Positions 42,151 through 51,990 of a stretch of DNA of 64,000 nt are shown piece after piece. Where the stretch lies: the NCBI RefSeq assembly GCF_003263785.1, contig NZ_JYJK01000012.1:1-64000 (forward strand). Direction: 5' to 3'. A model generated the notes under the pieces. The model was not told where the DNA came from and made no database searches. It saw only the letters and a program-made list of their open reading frames with translations. Both the position numbers and the translations under genes were made by a program. This DNA comes from Vibrio variabilis (GTDB lineage: Bacteria > Pseudomonadota > Gammaproteobacteria > Enterobacterales > Vibrionaceae). Positions within the stretch are counted from its first letter, which is position 1. The number at the start of each line of letters is the position of its first letter.

Positions 42151-42181
42151 TGTAAACTTGTGTCTGTGGTCGGTGTTGACA
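42151..42181. promoter_or_regulatory. BirA (biotin repressor) operator
   Basis: TGTAAAC (42151-42157) and GTTGACA (42175-42181) form an inverted repeat with a 17-base spacer. The known BirA operator has TGTAAAC and GTTTACA half-sites with the same spacing; one base differs. It lies between divergent bioA and bioB and overlaps the bioB -35 box. Confidence 0.85.
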
Positions 42182-42203
42182 GTGTATCGCTTGTCGGTAC
42201 ACT
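42176..42203 (+). promoter_or_regulatory. bioB promoter
   Basis: TTGACA (42176-42181) and TACACT (42198-42203) have a 16-base spacer. The -35 box lies inside the right BirA half-site, so bound BirA would block RNA polymerase. Confidence 0.7.
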
Positions 42204-42241
42204 AGCCAAGACTAAAAACAATGAGAGCAAAGGATTTAACT

Positions 42242-43294
42242 GTGGAAGTACGACACGATTGGACGCATGCCGAAGTGCAAGAGCTGATGAACAAGCCATT
42301 TATGGATCTGTTGTTCGAAGCGCAAACTGTGCACCGTCAACATCAGCAAACCAACCATGTTCAAGTTAGCACCCTGTTATCGATTAAAACCGGTGCTTGC
42401 CCTGAAGATTGTAAGTACTGCCCACAAAGCGCACGCTACAAAACTGATGTTGAAGCAGAGCGTCTGATGGAAGTCGAACGTGTACTTGATGCGGCGCAGA
42501 AAGCTAAAAATGCAGGTTCGACACGTTTCTGTATGGGTGCGGCGTGGAAGAATCCCAAAGAGCGCGATATGCCTTTGCTGACCGACATGATTAAGGGTGT
42601 CAAAGAGATGGGACTGGAGACCTGTATGACGCTGGGCATGTTGACGCCGGATCAGGCTACTCACCTTGCTGATGCGGGTTTGGATTACTACAACCACAAC
42701 CTTGACACCTCTCCTGAGTTTTACGGCAATATCATTACAACCCGAACCTACCAAGACCGTTTGGATACGCTTAGCCACGTACGTGATGCCGGTATGAAAA
42801 TCTGCTCAGGTGGAATTATTGGTATGGGTGAGAGTGCCAATGACCGTGCGGGCTTGCTTATGGAGCTTGCCAACCTTCCTGTCCAGCCAGAAAGTGTTCC
42901 GATCAACATGTTGGTTAAAGTTAAGGGAACACCACTTGAAGAAGTGGATGATGTCGAGCCTTTTGACTTTATTCGTCTTATCGCGATTGCACGAATCATG
43001 ATGCCGAACTCAGCAGTACGCCTGTCTGCAGGGCGTGAGGACATGAATGAGCAAATGCAGGCTCTGTGCTTTATGGCGGGTGCTAACTCGGTGTTCTATG
43101 GTTGTAAGCTACTCACCACACCAAACCCAGATGAAGATAAAGATCTTCAGCTGTTTAAAAAGCTCGGTATTAACCGTGAAGAAACCTCACAAAAACCGGA
43201 TGAGGTGCAAGAAAATGACCTTCTTGACCAAGTAGTAAGCCGAGTTGCTGCACGTCCTACCAAAGACGACCTATTTTATGACGCTAGCGTTTAA
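42242..43294 (+). CDS. bioB: Biotin synthase
   Basis: BioB inserts sulfur into dethiobiotin to make biotin. It is a radical-SAM enzyme with the Cys triad [11 protein letters not shown] that binds the 4Fe-4S cluster. Other segments are [26 protein letters not shown], and [12 protein letters not shown] with the Arg that ligates the 2Fe-2S cluster. GTG 42242 ([13 protein letters not shown]) is chosen because AAAGGA is 7 bases upstream; an in-frame ATG at 42221 has no ribosome binding site. Length is 350 residues. It heads bioBFCD and its end overlaps bioF by 17 bases. Confidence 0.95.
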   Translation: MEVRHDWTHAEVQELMNKPFMDLLFEAQTVHRQHQQTNHVQVSTLLSIKTGACPEDCKYCPQSARYKTDVEAERLMEVERVLDAAQKAKNAGSTRFCMGAAWKNPKERDMPLLTDMIKGVKEMGLETCMTLGMLTPDQATHLADAGLDYYNHNLDTSPEFYGNIITTRTYQDRLDTLSHVRDAGMKICSGGIIGMGESANDRAGLLMELANLPVQPESVPINMLVKVKGTPLEEVDDVEPFDFIRLIAIARIMMPNSAVRLSAGREDMNEQMQALCFMAGANSVFYGCKLLTTPNPDEDKDLQLFKKLGINREETSQKPDEVQENDLLDQVVSRVAARPTKDDLFYDASV

Positions 43295-44430
43295 TCAGCG
43301 CATTCAAAAGGCGTTGGAAGAGAGAAAGCAGAGCGACTTGTTGCGCTCTGTCATCCCCTTAGAAAGGGGCAACCAAGCGGTTTTTCAAAACAATGGTCAG
43401 TTGTTTGATAATTTCTCTTCGAATGATTACCTCGGCTTAGCGGCGAGTGATGAGCTCAAGTTTTGTTATCAGCAAGCCGTGAGTGACTATGGCGTTGGCG
43501 GCGCAGCATCACCGCTGGTGACGGGTTATTCAAATCAACATCAAAACCTTGAGTCTGCTTTAACGGAATGGCTAGGGTATGAGAGTGCACTGTTCTTTTC
43601 TTCTGGCTTTGCCGCCAATCAAGCCGCTGTTTTCGCATTGCTGAAAAAGGGCGATTTGTTGCTTCAAGACAAGCTAAATCACGCTTCATTGATGGAAGCT
43701 GGCATGCTGTGTGACGCCGATATGAAACGCTATCGCCACTGCAACCAAGAGCACCTTGCTCAATTGCTCTGCGCCGACAAGCTATAATGGCGGTGACAGA
43801 AAGTGTGTTTAGTATGGATGGCGATATTGCCGATCTCGATGGTTTTGTCTCTTTGTGCGAGCAAGCGGGCGCATTGTCCATGATTGATGACGCCCACGGT
43901 ATTGGCGTGATTGGTGAGCAGGGCAATGGCGCAGTCGGAATGGCAAGTCAACGGCAGATATTTTGGTCGTGACATTTGGTAAGGCGTTTGGCCTAAATGG
44001 TGCCGCCATCTTGTGCTCACGAGAAATGAAAGACTACCTAACTCAATTTGCGCGTCACTACGTTTACTCAACCGCGTTTTCAGCTGCTCATGCTGTGGCG
44101 ATCACCAAAGCAGTCGAGATGATTCAAACTCAGCAATGGCGCCGAGAAAAACTGATTGAACTCGGCGCTATCTACGATGAAACGCTAAGTGGAACTGCGG
44201 GTTTTGTTGCTACCAAAACACCAATTAAACCTTGGTTGGTGGGTGAGGAAAGTGATGTTTTAGCACTGTGCGCTGCATTAAAACGTGAGCAGAGTTGGAC
44301 GACAGCCATTCGGCCGCCAACAGTCCCTAGGGGCTCGGCGCGGCTTAGAATCACACTGTCAGCAGCCCACGAAGCGACAGCCGTCCAAAAACTCGCTATC
44401 AGTTTAAAACGACATTCGGAGGGATGCTAA
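43278..44430 (+). CDS. bioF: 8-amino-7-oxononanoate synthase; two frameshifts
   Basis: BioF condenses pimeloyl-ACP with L-alanine to give KAPA, using PLP. ATG 43278 overlaps bioB. The frame breaks twice. Near 43782-43786, CADKL should continue as [20 protein letters not shown]. At GG 43942-43943, one extra G gives [20 protein letters not shown], which contains the PLP lysine region. Repaired length is 384 residues. Other family segments are [29 protein letters not shown] and [12 protein letters not shown]. With bioB, C, D and A intact around it, two real breaks would give a biotin auxotroph, so sequence error is the simpler reading. Confidence 0.92.
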
Positions 44431-45234
44431 ATGTCAGAGGTATTAGCAAATCTTGCGGATTATCAGACTAACAAAGCGGCGATATCAGAGTCGTTTGGCC
44501 GCGCTGCAAAACACTATGATCAGCACGCCGAACTTCAGCGCCTCGTTGCAGATCGTTTATTGGCCACGCTACCAGCCGATTTGACAGGATATCGTATCCT
44601 CGATTTAGGTTGTGGTACTGGATATTGTTCTTTGGCTCTACTGGAGCGGGGAGCGAATGTTGTATGTGCTGACTTGTCGAGTGAGATGCTTACTGTTGCC
44701 AAGCAGCGTTGCGGCACCAAGCGAGTTACCTATCAAGTGGCGGATGCAGAAGCGCTGCCATTTGAAGAGAAGTGTTTTGATGTGGTGATATCAAGCCTAG
44801 CTTTGCAGTGGTGCAGTGATTTATCTGTGCCGCTTACTGAGATGAAGCGAGTAACAAAACTCGGTGGAAGCTTGCATTTTTCAACGCTTCTCGATGGCTC
44901 GTTACTGGAGCTAAAGCGCTCGTGGGGCAAAATTGATGCATATCAACATGTCAACGACTTTACCTCTCTCAATCAGGTAAACATTGCGTTAGCGCAATCT
45001 GGGTGTATCCACCATCAACTAGACTTGCCGACAATAGTTATGTGGTATGAGACCGCTTTTGGTTTGATGAAAGACCTTAAAGGAATTGGCGCGACGCATG
45101 TTGAAGGTCGCTCCAAAGGGTTTACCAGTCGGCGTGCATTGAAGAGGCTCGAACTGGAATACAAGCAGTATGCGAATCAAAACGGCCTATTACCTGCGAG
45201 TTATCAAATTTGTTTAGGATCAGTGGCATTATGA
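44431..45234 (+). CDS. bioC: Malonyl-ACP O-methyltransferase BioC
   Basis: BioC methylates malonyl-ACP to start the pimeloyl chain for biotin. The N terminus [20 protein letters not shown], the SAM site [18 protein letters not shown], and the segment [17 protein letters not shown] are characteristic. Length is 267 residues. It follows bioF directly, with the bioF stop touching its ATG, and its stop overlaps the bioD start (ATGATGA). Confidence 0.95.
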   Translation: MSEVLANLADYQTNKAAISESFGRAAKHYDQHAELQRLVADRLLATLPADLTGYRILDLGCGTGYCSLALLERGANVVCADLSSEMLTVAKQRCGTKRVTYQVADAEALPFEEKCFDVVISSLALQWCSDLSVPLTEMKRVTKLGGSLHFSTLLDGSLLELKRSWGKIDAYQHVNDFTSLNQVNIALAQSGCIHHQLDLPTIVMWYETAFGLMKDLKGIGATHVEGRSKGFTSRRALKRLELEYKQYANQNGLLPASYQICLGSVAL

Positions 45235-45908
45235 TGAAAGCACTATTTATTGCCGGTACGGATACTGAAGTTGGCAAAACCGTTGTATCAAAAGCGATAT
45301 TAAGTGCTGTTGGTGCACAAGGAAAAACGACCATAGGGTATAAGCCGGTCGCGGCAGGGTGTGAGAAGACTGAGCAAGGTTTACGTAACTCGGATGCGTT
45401 GCATCTGCAACAGGCAGCGAATCTGGATGTTGATTACGATCTTGTTAACCCATATGCGTTGTCTTTGCCAGCATCCCCTCATATCGCGGCGATTGCTGAT
45501 GACGTTGAAATAGATTACCAAGTGCTCTCCAACGTGTTAGAACAACATAAACAAAACAGTGATTTTGTGTTGGTAGAAGGCGCAGGTGGTTGGCGCGTTC
45601 CTGTGTCAAAAGACGATTGCCTATCGACTTGGGTTAAGCAAGAGAAGTTACCCGTCGTGCTGGTTGTGGGGATTAAACTGGGTTGCTTGAGTCATGCGAT
45701 GTTGACGGCTGAAGCCATCAAAGCGGATGGACTTGAACTGGTCGGTTGGGTCGCGAATCGTGTTAACCCTGGCGTTGAGCATTATGCTGAGATCATTGAG
45801 ATGCTGGAAGGCTCGATGGGTGCGCCGAAATTGGGAGAAATTCCTTATGTACCTGGCTGCAAGAAACGAGATTTAGGCAAGTACATTAATCTTGAAGTCA
45901 TTCGTTAA
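45231..45908 (+). CDS. bioD: Dethiobiotin synthetase
   Basis: BioD closes the ureido ring of dethiobiotin from DAPA, CO2 and ATP. The P-loop [16 protein letters not shown] lies near residue 10. The substrate region is YKPVAAGCE and the second nucleotide segment is [15 protein letters not shown]. Length is 225 residues from ATG 45231; ATG 45234 is equally possible. It is the last gene of bioBFCD, with a strong terminator after it. Confidence 0.95.
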   Translation: MMKALFIAGTDTEVGKTVVSKAILSAVGAQGKTTIGYKPVAAGCEKTEQGLRNSDALHLQQAANLDVDYDLVNPYALSLPASPHIAAIADDVEIDYQVLSNVLEQHKQNSDFVLVEGAGGWRVPVSKDDCLSTWVKQEKLPVVLVVGIKLGCLSHAMLTAEAIKADGLELVGWVANRVNPGVEHYAEIIEMLEGSMGAPKLGEIPYVPGCKKRDLGKYINLEVIR

Positions 45909-45941
45909 TCAACGAGTAACAAATTAAGCACTTTGCTCTCT

Positions 45942-45982
45942 AAAAAGCCCTTTGCGTATTCATTAACGCTTGGGGCTTTTTT
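45942..45982 (+). terminator. Terminator after bioD
   Basis: AAAAAGCCC (45942-45950) pairs with GGGCTTTTT (45973-45981), with an inner GCGT/ACGC stem, followed by a T run. It ends the bioBFCD transcript. Confidence 0.9.
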
Positions 45983-46470
45983 GTATTCATTTCATACATA
46001 ATTTACCCACTCCAGTCTGCTTTTTAATCAAATGCAACACTTTTCAGACTATTTAACGGGTCGTATCACTTTAGCCTCCTGATTTTTCGTAAGTTTTATC
46101 AATTCATCCAGTTTAGTAAAACCAATGTTAACTCTATGTGTTGAATGGGTGATCTCAGTATGGCATTCTGTGACGAAGCACAAGAGTTTCAATGCAATTA
46201 GGTTCAATGCTTAATATTGAGCGATAGTGCATTGTAATCTTGCGATAAAACGATAATTTAGTGAAATAAACCATACGAAAGTTATGGAGCTAATAAGGCC
46301 AAAAAACAAGCAAAATAAGGCCTCTCAAACGAATTGTATACAAGATTCAACGTTTGAATGATCGGTGTAGTAATCGACATTGTCATCCGTTAAAAACGAC
46401 GCTAGATACCCCCAATATATAACCTAAGTATCTAGCAACATGGAAAGCTGAAATAAAAACGGAGAAATCA
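45983..46470. other. Long gap upstream of glgC with several palindromes
   Basis: No coding signal is visible in these 488 bases. They are A+T-rich and hold a perfect 10-base palindrome TTGTATACAA (46334-46343), the form seen in many GntR-family operators. A 9-base inverted repeat GCTAGATAC / GTATCTAGC (46401-46409, 46428-46436) has an 18-base loop containing TATATAAC, a candidate -10. The glgC ribosome binding site (GGAGAAATC) follows. The gap is long for this window and suggests layered control of the glycogen genes. Confidence 0.5.
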
Positions 46471-47688
46471 ATGGCTGGTGTTTTAGGAATGATCCTTGCT
46501 GGTGGCGAGGGCTCTCGCCTTCGTCCTCTTACTGAATCCCGCAGTAAGCCTGCTGTGCCTTTTGGAGGCAGTTACCGTCTTATCGACTTTGCGCTTAATA
46601 ACTTCATTAACGCGGACTTGATGAGAATTTACGTTCTTACCCAATTTAAATCTCAATCTCTCTATCAACACATGCGTAAAGGTTGGAATCTGACGGGGAT
46701 TACCGACAGATTTATTGACCCAATCCCAGCGCAAATGCGTGATGGAAAGCGCTGGTACGAAGGGACTGCCGATGCTATCTATCAAAACATTCGATTCATC
46801 GAGCTGGCTAACCCAGAGCATGTATGCATCTTCGGCTCTGACCATATCTATAAAATGGATATTCGTCAGATGTTAGACTTCCACAAACGCACCGAAGCTA
46901 AGCTGACGGTTTCAGCGCTGCGCATGCCATTAGCAGAGGCCTCTGAGTTTGGCGTTATCGAAGTGGACGAAAATGGCAAAATGATCGGTTTTGAAGAGAA
47001 GCCTGCAAACCCTAAATCGATTCCAGGTCACCCAGATATGGCGCTTGTGTCTATGGGTAACTACATTTTCGAAGCAGAGAGTTTGTGTAATGAGCTTCGC
47101 ATCGATGCGGAGAATGACAACTCCAGCCATGACTTTGGTAAAGACATCATTCCAAAGATGTTCCCTGAAGGTGAGGTCTATGTATATGACTTCTCGACCA
47201 ATAAAATCAGCGGTGAGAAAGCAACAACCTATTGGCGCGATGTAGGTACCATTGATTCATACTGGGCGGCGCATATGGATCTGCTCCACGAAGACCCTGA
47301 ATTCTCGCTCTATAACCGTAAGTGGCCTCTACATACTTATTACCCGCCTTTGCCACCTGCGACGTTTGTCGATGCTGAGCACCAAAAAATCAAAGTGACG
47401 GACAGTTTGATCGCTGGTGGTAGCTACGTACGTGGCTCTTCTATCTACAAATCGGTACTGGGTTTTAGAAGTAATATTGCTGCTGGTTCTATGGTAAGCG
47501 AATCTGTTATTCTAGGTGACGTTAAGATTGGCGCGGGTTGTACCATCAAGCGCGCAATCATCGACAAAAATGTTGAAATTGCCCCTGGAACTGTGATCGG
47601 TGAGGATCTCGAGCTAGACGCGCAGCGTTTCCATGTCTCTCCAGGTGGCATTGTTGTCATCAAAAAAGGGACAAAAGTTGGATTCTAG
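46471..47688 (+). CDS. glgC: Glucose-1-phosphate adenylyltransferase
   Basis: GlgC makes ADP-glucose, the committed step of glycogen synthesis. The nucleotidyltransferase motif is LAGGEGSRLRPLTESRSKPA. The substrate segments are YEGTADAIYQNIRFIE, GSDHIYKMD and FEEKPANPKSIPG. The C-terminal left-handed beta-helix starts near residue 300. Length is 405 residues. glgA follows one base after its stop. Confidence 0.96.
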   Translation: MAGVLGMILAGGEGSRLRPLTESRSKPAVPFGGSYRLIDFALNNFINADLMRIYVLTQFKSQSLYQHMRKGWNLTGITDRFIDPIPAQMRDGKRWYEGTADAIYQNIRFIELANPEHVCIFGSDHIYKMDIRQMLDFHKRTEAKLTVSALRMPLAEASEFGVIEVDENGKMIGFEEKPANPKSIPGHPDMALVSMGNYIFEAESLCNELRIDAENDNSSHDFGKDIIPKMFPEGEVYVYDFSTNKISGEKATTYWRDVGTIDSYWAAHMDLLHEDPEFSLYNRKWPLHTYYPPLPPATFVDAEHQKIKVTDSLIAGGSYVRGSSIYKSVLGFRSNIAAGSMVSESVILGDVKIGAGCTIKRAIIDKNVEIAPGTVIGEDLELDAQRFHVSPGGIVVIKKGTKVGF

Positions 47689-47689
47689 A

Positions 47690-49131
47690 ATGAGAAACAT
47701 AGACGTATGGTTTCCAGTTTCAGAAGTTCAAGGGCTGATTAAAAGTGGAGGCTTGGCGGACGTCGCCAAGGCTCTGCCGAAAGCGCTCCAAGAACTTGGC
47801 AAGGAGGTAGCGATCACGCTACCAGGCTATCAGAAATTACCTAACAAGGATCAGTATGAGTTTGTGCTTGCCACTGAGCTGGAGCATTGGCCTCATACGC
47901 CTTATCAAGTCAAAAAGACCTATCTTGATGGGGTAGAAGTGTACGTGATCGAGTGCGATCGCTACTTCGACCGCCCAGAGCTTTACGCGGAGCATAACCG
48001 TGCCTACGCAGATAATGGTGAGCGTTTTGGCTTTTTTGCTGCTGCGAGCTTAGACGTGCTACCAAAGCTTGGCATCAAACCAGCAGTTGTGCACGCTAAC
48101 GACTGGCATACCGGTCTCATCCCATTTCTGCTCAAAACGCGTTATGCGGAAGATACGCGTTTTGATGGTACGAAGTCGGTGCTGACGGTGCACAATGCCA
48201 TCTTCAAAGGCATCTTTTCTTACAGCCAGCTGGAAATCATTCCTGAGCTACATCTCTCTGGAATGGAGTTTCTGCAATATGGTGAAGGTTGGGTGAGTAC
48301 GTTGCGAGCGGGTATTGCCTTTGCGGACAAAATCAACGCGGTTAGCCCAAACTATGCCGCTGAGCTAGTGACGCCGCTGGGCTCTCATGGCCTTGTTGAC
48401 GACTTTGTGCATCGCTCGAAAGATCTGCATGGCATCGTCAATGGTTGTGACTACTCCGAGTGGAACCCTAGACATGATGAGTTTTTACCTGCCAACTACA
48501 GTGATGAGCTAGAAAGCATGTTGTCAGGGAAGCTCGCTTCCAAGACAGCACTTCAGCAAGAGTTGGGACTGCCTGAGCGCAACGTTCCGATGGTGGGTAT
48601 GGTGTGCCGATTGACGCATCAGAAAGGTTTCCATTATATCCTGCCCATTTTGGACAAGTTCCTTAAGAATGATGTTCAGGTAGTGATTATCGGTACTGGT
48701 GAGCCGCAAATTGCGTCTCATTTGAATGATCTCGCGGAAGAGTTTTCAGACAAGCTGAAGTTTGTTGAGGCCTACAGCAACCGTTTTGCTCACTTAGTTG
48801 AGGCAGGCTCGGATTTCTTCTTGATGCCTTCGGAGTTTGAAGCGTGTGGCCTGAATCAGATCTACAGTATGGCTTATGGCACCTTGCCTATCGTACGCAA
48901 AGTGGGCGGGCTTAAAGATACTGTGATTGACTTTGATGACGATCCGGTGAATGCAACTGGTTTTGGTTTTGATGAGCCGTGCATGATGCATTGCTGATTG
49001 TTCTGCAACGAGCACTGTTATTCTACTTGCAGCATCCTGAGCAAATGCATGAAATGCAGCTACGTTCCATGCGTAAGGACTTTAGCTGGCAGGAGTCAGC
49101 AAAGGAATACATTAAGATGTATGATCTGTAG
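47690..49131 (+). CDS. glgA: Glycogen synthase; frameshifted near the 3' end
   Basis: GlgA (GT5 family) transfers glucose from ADP-glucose to glycogen. The N-terminal motif KSGGLADVAKALPKAL, the segment VVHANDWHTGLIP, and the C-terminal FLMPSEFEACGLNQIYSMAYG are clear. The frame ends early after FDEPCMMHC. One extra C at 48982 gives DEPCHDALLIVLQRALLFYLQ and then the end SAKEYIKMYDL at 49131. Repaired length is 480 residues. Start ATG 47690 gives MRNIDVWFPVSEVQGL. No glgB or glgP is near. Confidence 0.93.
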
Positions 49132-49143
49132 TAGGCTCAAACC

Positions 49144-49167
49144 AAAAAGCGGCTCTTGCCGCTTTTT
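49144..49167 (+). terminator. Terminator after glgA
   Basis: AAAAAGCGGC (49144-49153) pairs with GCCGCTTTTT (49158-49167) around TCTT. Confidence 0.93.
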
Positions 49168-49281
49168 GTCATTTTTAGCTACACTTATTTATCGTTTTTA
49201 CCAAATTTGCCATTAGTTTTTGCCTGTCGTTAAGCGAATTGTGGTAACTTACCCCCAATTGCATCAAGAATATTGAGTACT

Positions 49282-50079
49282 ATGTCAGAAAGTTTGCTAT
49301 TTCATAAAACGTATCAACACCCAACCAGTAACGAATGGGTGGTTTTTGTGCATGGCGCAGGCGGTAGTTCAAATATCTGGTTCAAACAAATCCGTGCTTA
49401 TCGTGAACACTTCAATTTGTTGTTTATCGACCTTCGTGGTCATGGTAAGTCGAATCAGTTTCTTAAAGACATCATGTCTAACAAGTACACCTTCAAAGAA
49501 GTGACGATGGACATTGTGCGCGTGCTGGATCATTTGAAAATTCAGTCGGCACATTTCGTTGGCATGTCTTTAGGCACCATCATCGTTCGTAATATTGCGG
49601 AGATAGCCCATTCAAGAGTGCGCTCGATGGTGCTAGGAGGCGCTGTAACGCGTTTTAACACCCGCTCACAGATTTTGGTGAAGATAGGTAACTGGAGTAA
49701 GCATTTGATTCCTTACATGTGGTTGTACAGCCTATTTGCTTACATTGTGATGCCACAGCCAGGTCAAAAAGAATCTCGTCACTTATTCGTCCGTGAAGCG
49801 AAGAAGTTGTGTCAGAAAGAGTTTAAGCGCTGGTATCAACTGACAACAGAAGTCAATCCGCTTAACCGCTACTTCAAAGATCGTGAATTGCCAATTCCGA
49901 CGTTGTATCTGATGGGTGATAAAGATTACATGTTCATTAAGCCGGTCAAAGAGATGGTGGCTGAACATAAATCCAGCCGACTGTTAGAGATTAAAGATTG
50001 TGGCCACGTGTGCAATGTTGAAAGGCCAGATGAATTCAATAAGCACTCGATAGATTTCATCAAGTCAGTGGCATCTTAA
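49282..50079 (+). CDS. Alpha/beta-hydrolase
   Basis: An alpha/beta-hydrolase of unknown substrate. The oxyanion loop VVFVHGAGGSSNIWF comes first. The nucleophile elbow is VGMSLGT (GxSxG with Ser), the acid is in LMGDKDYMF and the catalytic His in DCGHVCNVERP. The lid is helical and basic. No signal peptide is seen. ATG 49282 (MSESLLFHKTYQHP) is preferred to an upstream TTG. Length is 265 residues. Its last 20 bases overlap the DUF2007 gene on the other strand, so the two converge with no terminator gap. Confidence 0.85.
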   Translation: MSESLLFHKTYQHPTSNEWVVFVHGAGGSSNIWFKQIRAYREHFNLLFIDLRGHGKSNQFLKDIMSNKYTFKEVTMDIVRVLDHLKIQSAHFVGMSLGTIIVRNIAEIAHSRVRSMVLGGAVTRFNTRSQILVKIGNWSKHLIPYMWLYSLFAYIVMPQPGQKESRHLFVREAKKLCQKEFKRWYQLTTEVNPLNRYFKDRELPIPTLYLMGDKDYMFIKPVKEMVAEHKSSRLLEIKDCGHVCNVERPDEFNKHSIDFIKSVAS

Positions 50080-50392
50080 TCTGCTTTGGAGTTTGACAGT
50101 TCCAGCAAACCTCAAACTGCCCTTCATTGAGTTCATCACATGCAAAGCATTGCCAATCTGCTTGATTGGTATCGCGGATATTTGATTGCCACTGGGTGAT
50201 GATCGCTTTTGCCATCATGGATTGTTCGCTATCGAACAGCCAAACATAGGGCAGTGAACTTTCGTCAAAAGGCACTTCACCTCTTAGCCCAAATACCCCT
50301 TCACCGCGCACTTCACAATGGATACCCTCTGAAGCCAGTTGTTGCTGTACGATGTGAGTCTCTGGTGGGTTATTGCCGATAAAAATCTTCAT
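50060..50392 (-). CDS. DUF2007-type small protein with zinc ribbon
   Basis: A 110-residue protein. The N terminus MKIFIGNNPPETHIVQQQLA followed by GEGVFGLRGEVPFDESSLPYVW matches the putative signal-transducer DUF2007 fold. The C terminus has two CxxC pairs (CFACDE and CWNCQT), which suggests a small metal-binding ribbon. No biological role is known to me. The start abuts the end of the upstream TVP38-type gene, so they form a two-gene unit. Confidence 0.78.
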   Translation of the reverse strand: MKIFIGNNPPETHIVQQQLASEGIHCEVRGEGVFGLRGEVPFDESSLPYVWLFDSEQSMMAKAIITQWQSNIRDTNQADWQCFACDELNEGQFEVCWNCQTPKQIKMPLT

Positions 50393-51076
50393 CTATTCTT
50401 GTACCTGCGGTGAGCGAGAAAGTCGAGCCATGATCCATTTAGCAATGAGCGGGAACAAACCAAGAAGCGCAAAGGAAGCCAATACGGTCGGCGATACGAT
50501 GCCTGATAGACTATCAATGTTGGCAAGTTGCGTACCTGCGTTTAGATACACTGCTGTGCCAGGTAGCATGCCAAGTTGACTCACCAGGTAGTACTTTGAC
50601 GCGCGGATGGGGGTTAGACCCATTAATAGGTTGATCAAAAAGAACGGAAATACTGGGATGAGCCTAAGCGAGAATAGGTAAAAGGCTCCGTCTTTTTCGA
50701 CACCTTTATTGATAGTATCGAGCTTAGAACCAAACTTACTTTGCACCCAGTCACGAAGCAGGAATCGGCTGCTTAAAAACGCTAATGTCGCACCAATTGT
50801 ACTCGCGAAAGAGACCAGCACTAAACTTGTCCAAAACCCGAACAAGGCTGCACCTAGTAAGGTGACCACAGCAGCCCCAGGAATCGAAAACGCAGTAATT
50901 GCTATGTAGGCAAAAAAGTAGGTAAGTGCCGCGGTAACAAAATTGGCATCGATATACTCGGCAAGTGCGGCTTGCTGCGCTTTGGCGTTGTCGAGAGTAA
51001 GATGTTGACCAAAATTAACGCCTAAAAATACGATGATGGCAACCAGTACTACCCCAAGTATTAGCTTCTTGCTCAT
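50393..51076 (-). CDS. TVP38/TMEM64-family (VTT domain) membrane protein
   Basis: A 227-residue inner-membrane protein with about five spans (LILGVVLVAIIVFLGVNF at the start, VLASFALLGLFPLIAKWI at the end). The conserved VTT region is SLRLIPVFPFFLINLLMGLT followed by YLVSQLGMLPGTAVYLNAG. The family includes DedA-like lipid transporters/scramblases, but substrate cannot be told here. It lies directly upstream of the DUF2007 gene on the same strand. Confidence 0.87.
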   Translation of the reverse strand: MSKKLILGVVLVAIIVFLGVNFGQHLTLDNAKAQQAALAEYIDANFVTAALTYFFAYIAITAFSIPGAAVVTLLGAALFGFWTSLVLVSFASTIGATLAFLSSRFLLRDWVQSKFGSKLDTINKGVEKDGAFYLFSLRLIPVFPFFLINLLMGLTPIRASKYYLVSQLGMLPGTAVYLNAGTQLANIDSLSGIVSPTVLASFALLGLFPLIAKWIMARLSRSPQVQE

Positions 51077-51151
51077 GACGATATCCTTTGTAATGTCTTA
51101 GTATTAGTGTAGTAGAAAGGGCAGGCGACTTTTTCCTTTCATCTAATACGA

Positions 51152-51178
51152 AAAAAATCAGCCATAAGGCTGATTTTT
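51152..51178 (-). terminator. Terminator after tfoY
   Basis: AAAAATCAGCC (51153-51163) pairs with GGCTGATTTTT (51168-51178) around ATAA, with T runs on both strands. It sits 18 bases beyond the tfoY stop and isolates tfoY from the TVP38-type gene. Confidence 0.92.
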
Positions 51179-51196
51179 TATAGGCAAAACCGGGGG

Positions 51197-51787
51197 TTAG
51201 TTGATTAAGCTAGCAAGCTCTTCTCGTTTGGTTTGTGGTATCACAGACCAGTGAGTCCCGTTGATGGCGCCTTCTAGAGCCCACAGTAACTCGAGTCCAA
51301 CTGAACTTGAATGGGTTCTTTGAATCGCTTTGAATGCCTCAACAGAGCCGTGCTGCTGCAGATCGACCACAGATTCGATACCGGCTTTTTTGAGCATACG
51401 CTCAGTCGCCAGTCGCAAATTAGGAAGATCTTTTAATCGGTTTGGCTTCGCCTCAGACTGCTGCTCTTTTTCAGTTTTTGCAAACGCGAGCGCTTGTTTC
51501 GCATGTGCCAAGATAGCGTCTTGGTCTTGCCAACAATCGTCAGGGAGTGCGAAGTACTTGGTTACCACAGGAAATCCACGCTTTTTATAAACGTACGGTT
51601 TATAACCCAGTTTTTTGAAGGTAGAAATGGTCTGACGGTCAGTTCTGATATGTAATTTGTTGTTTACTGCCAATGCAAACATCGTATCGTCTACGAAGAT
51701 GCCAAATCCGCCGAACATGGAGCGAGACTTTACTCTTCCAAGCTGAGCGAATAATTGCATTGAATTTTTTAATATAGGATTATCCAT
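51197..51787 (-). CDS. tfoY: TfoY, TfoX-family regulator
   Basis: TfoX-family regulators control competence, motility and T6SS in vibrios. The N-terminal domain has [19 protein letters not shown] and [18 protein letters not shown]. The C-terminal domain has [18 protein letters not shown] and [18 protein letters not shown]. Length is 196 residues. The upstream cyclic-di-GMP riboswitch and the neighbours (TVP38 gene, purR, torD, torR) match the tfoY locus of Vibrio cholerae (VC1722), not tfoX. In V. cholerae TfoY raises T6SS and motility. The leader is about 110 bases past the aptamer. Confidence 0.88.
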   Translation of the reverse strand: MDNPILKNSMQLFAQLGRVKSRSMFGGFGIFVDDTMFALAVNNKLHIRTDRQTISTFKKLGYKPYVYKKRGFPVVTKYFALPDDCWQDQDAILAHAKQALAFAKTEKEQQSEAKPNRLKDLPNLRLATERMLKKAGIESVVDLQQHGSVEAFKAIQRTHSSSVGLELLWALEGAINGTHWSVIPQTKREELASLIN

Positions 51788-51899
51788 GCTTATTCTTTTC
51801 TCGGTGTTATTGATTGTGTCACCAAAATCAGGTCCGAGAGTGTAGCAAACGGGTGTCAGAGCGCTGTTAAGCCACTGCTATAACTGACTCTTTCCCCTT

Positions 51900-51990
51900 G
51901 CCATCGGCAACCCCGCTACCTATCAATAAAAATTGGTTTAGGCCGGAGGCTTTGCGTCCCACCCTTTCAGATGGTTTGCCCTGTGCGTGA
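51900..51990 (-). ncRNA. Cyclic-di-GMP-I (GEMM) riboswitch aptamer of tfoY
   Basis: Read on the - strand, the sequence runs CACGCACAGGGCAAACC, a CCATCT-GAAA-GGGTGG stem with GNRA tetraloop, GGGACGCAAAGCC, CCGGCCTAAACC, then a P2/P3 arm ending GGTAGCGGGGTTGCCGATGG. These are the GEMM consensus blocks in order, including the tetraloop and its receptor. It is very close to the V. cholerae Vc2 riboswitch, which also controls tfoY. It lies about 110 bases upstream of the tfoY ATG. The segment between shows no obvious terminator, so control may be at translation. Confidence 0.96.

Noticed and set aside
43456..43926. A 156-codon open frame on the - strand inside bioF
   Set aside because: It lies wholly opposite the bioF coding sequence and shows no known motif; the + strand reading is clearly BioF.
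43278..44430. bioF as a true pseudogene
   Set aside because: Both breaks fit the one-base loss pattern, and the other biotin genes and the operator are intact.
51197..51787. Calling this gene tfoX
   Set aside because: The cyclic-di-GMP riboswitch and the purR-torD-torR neighbourhood point to tfoY.
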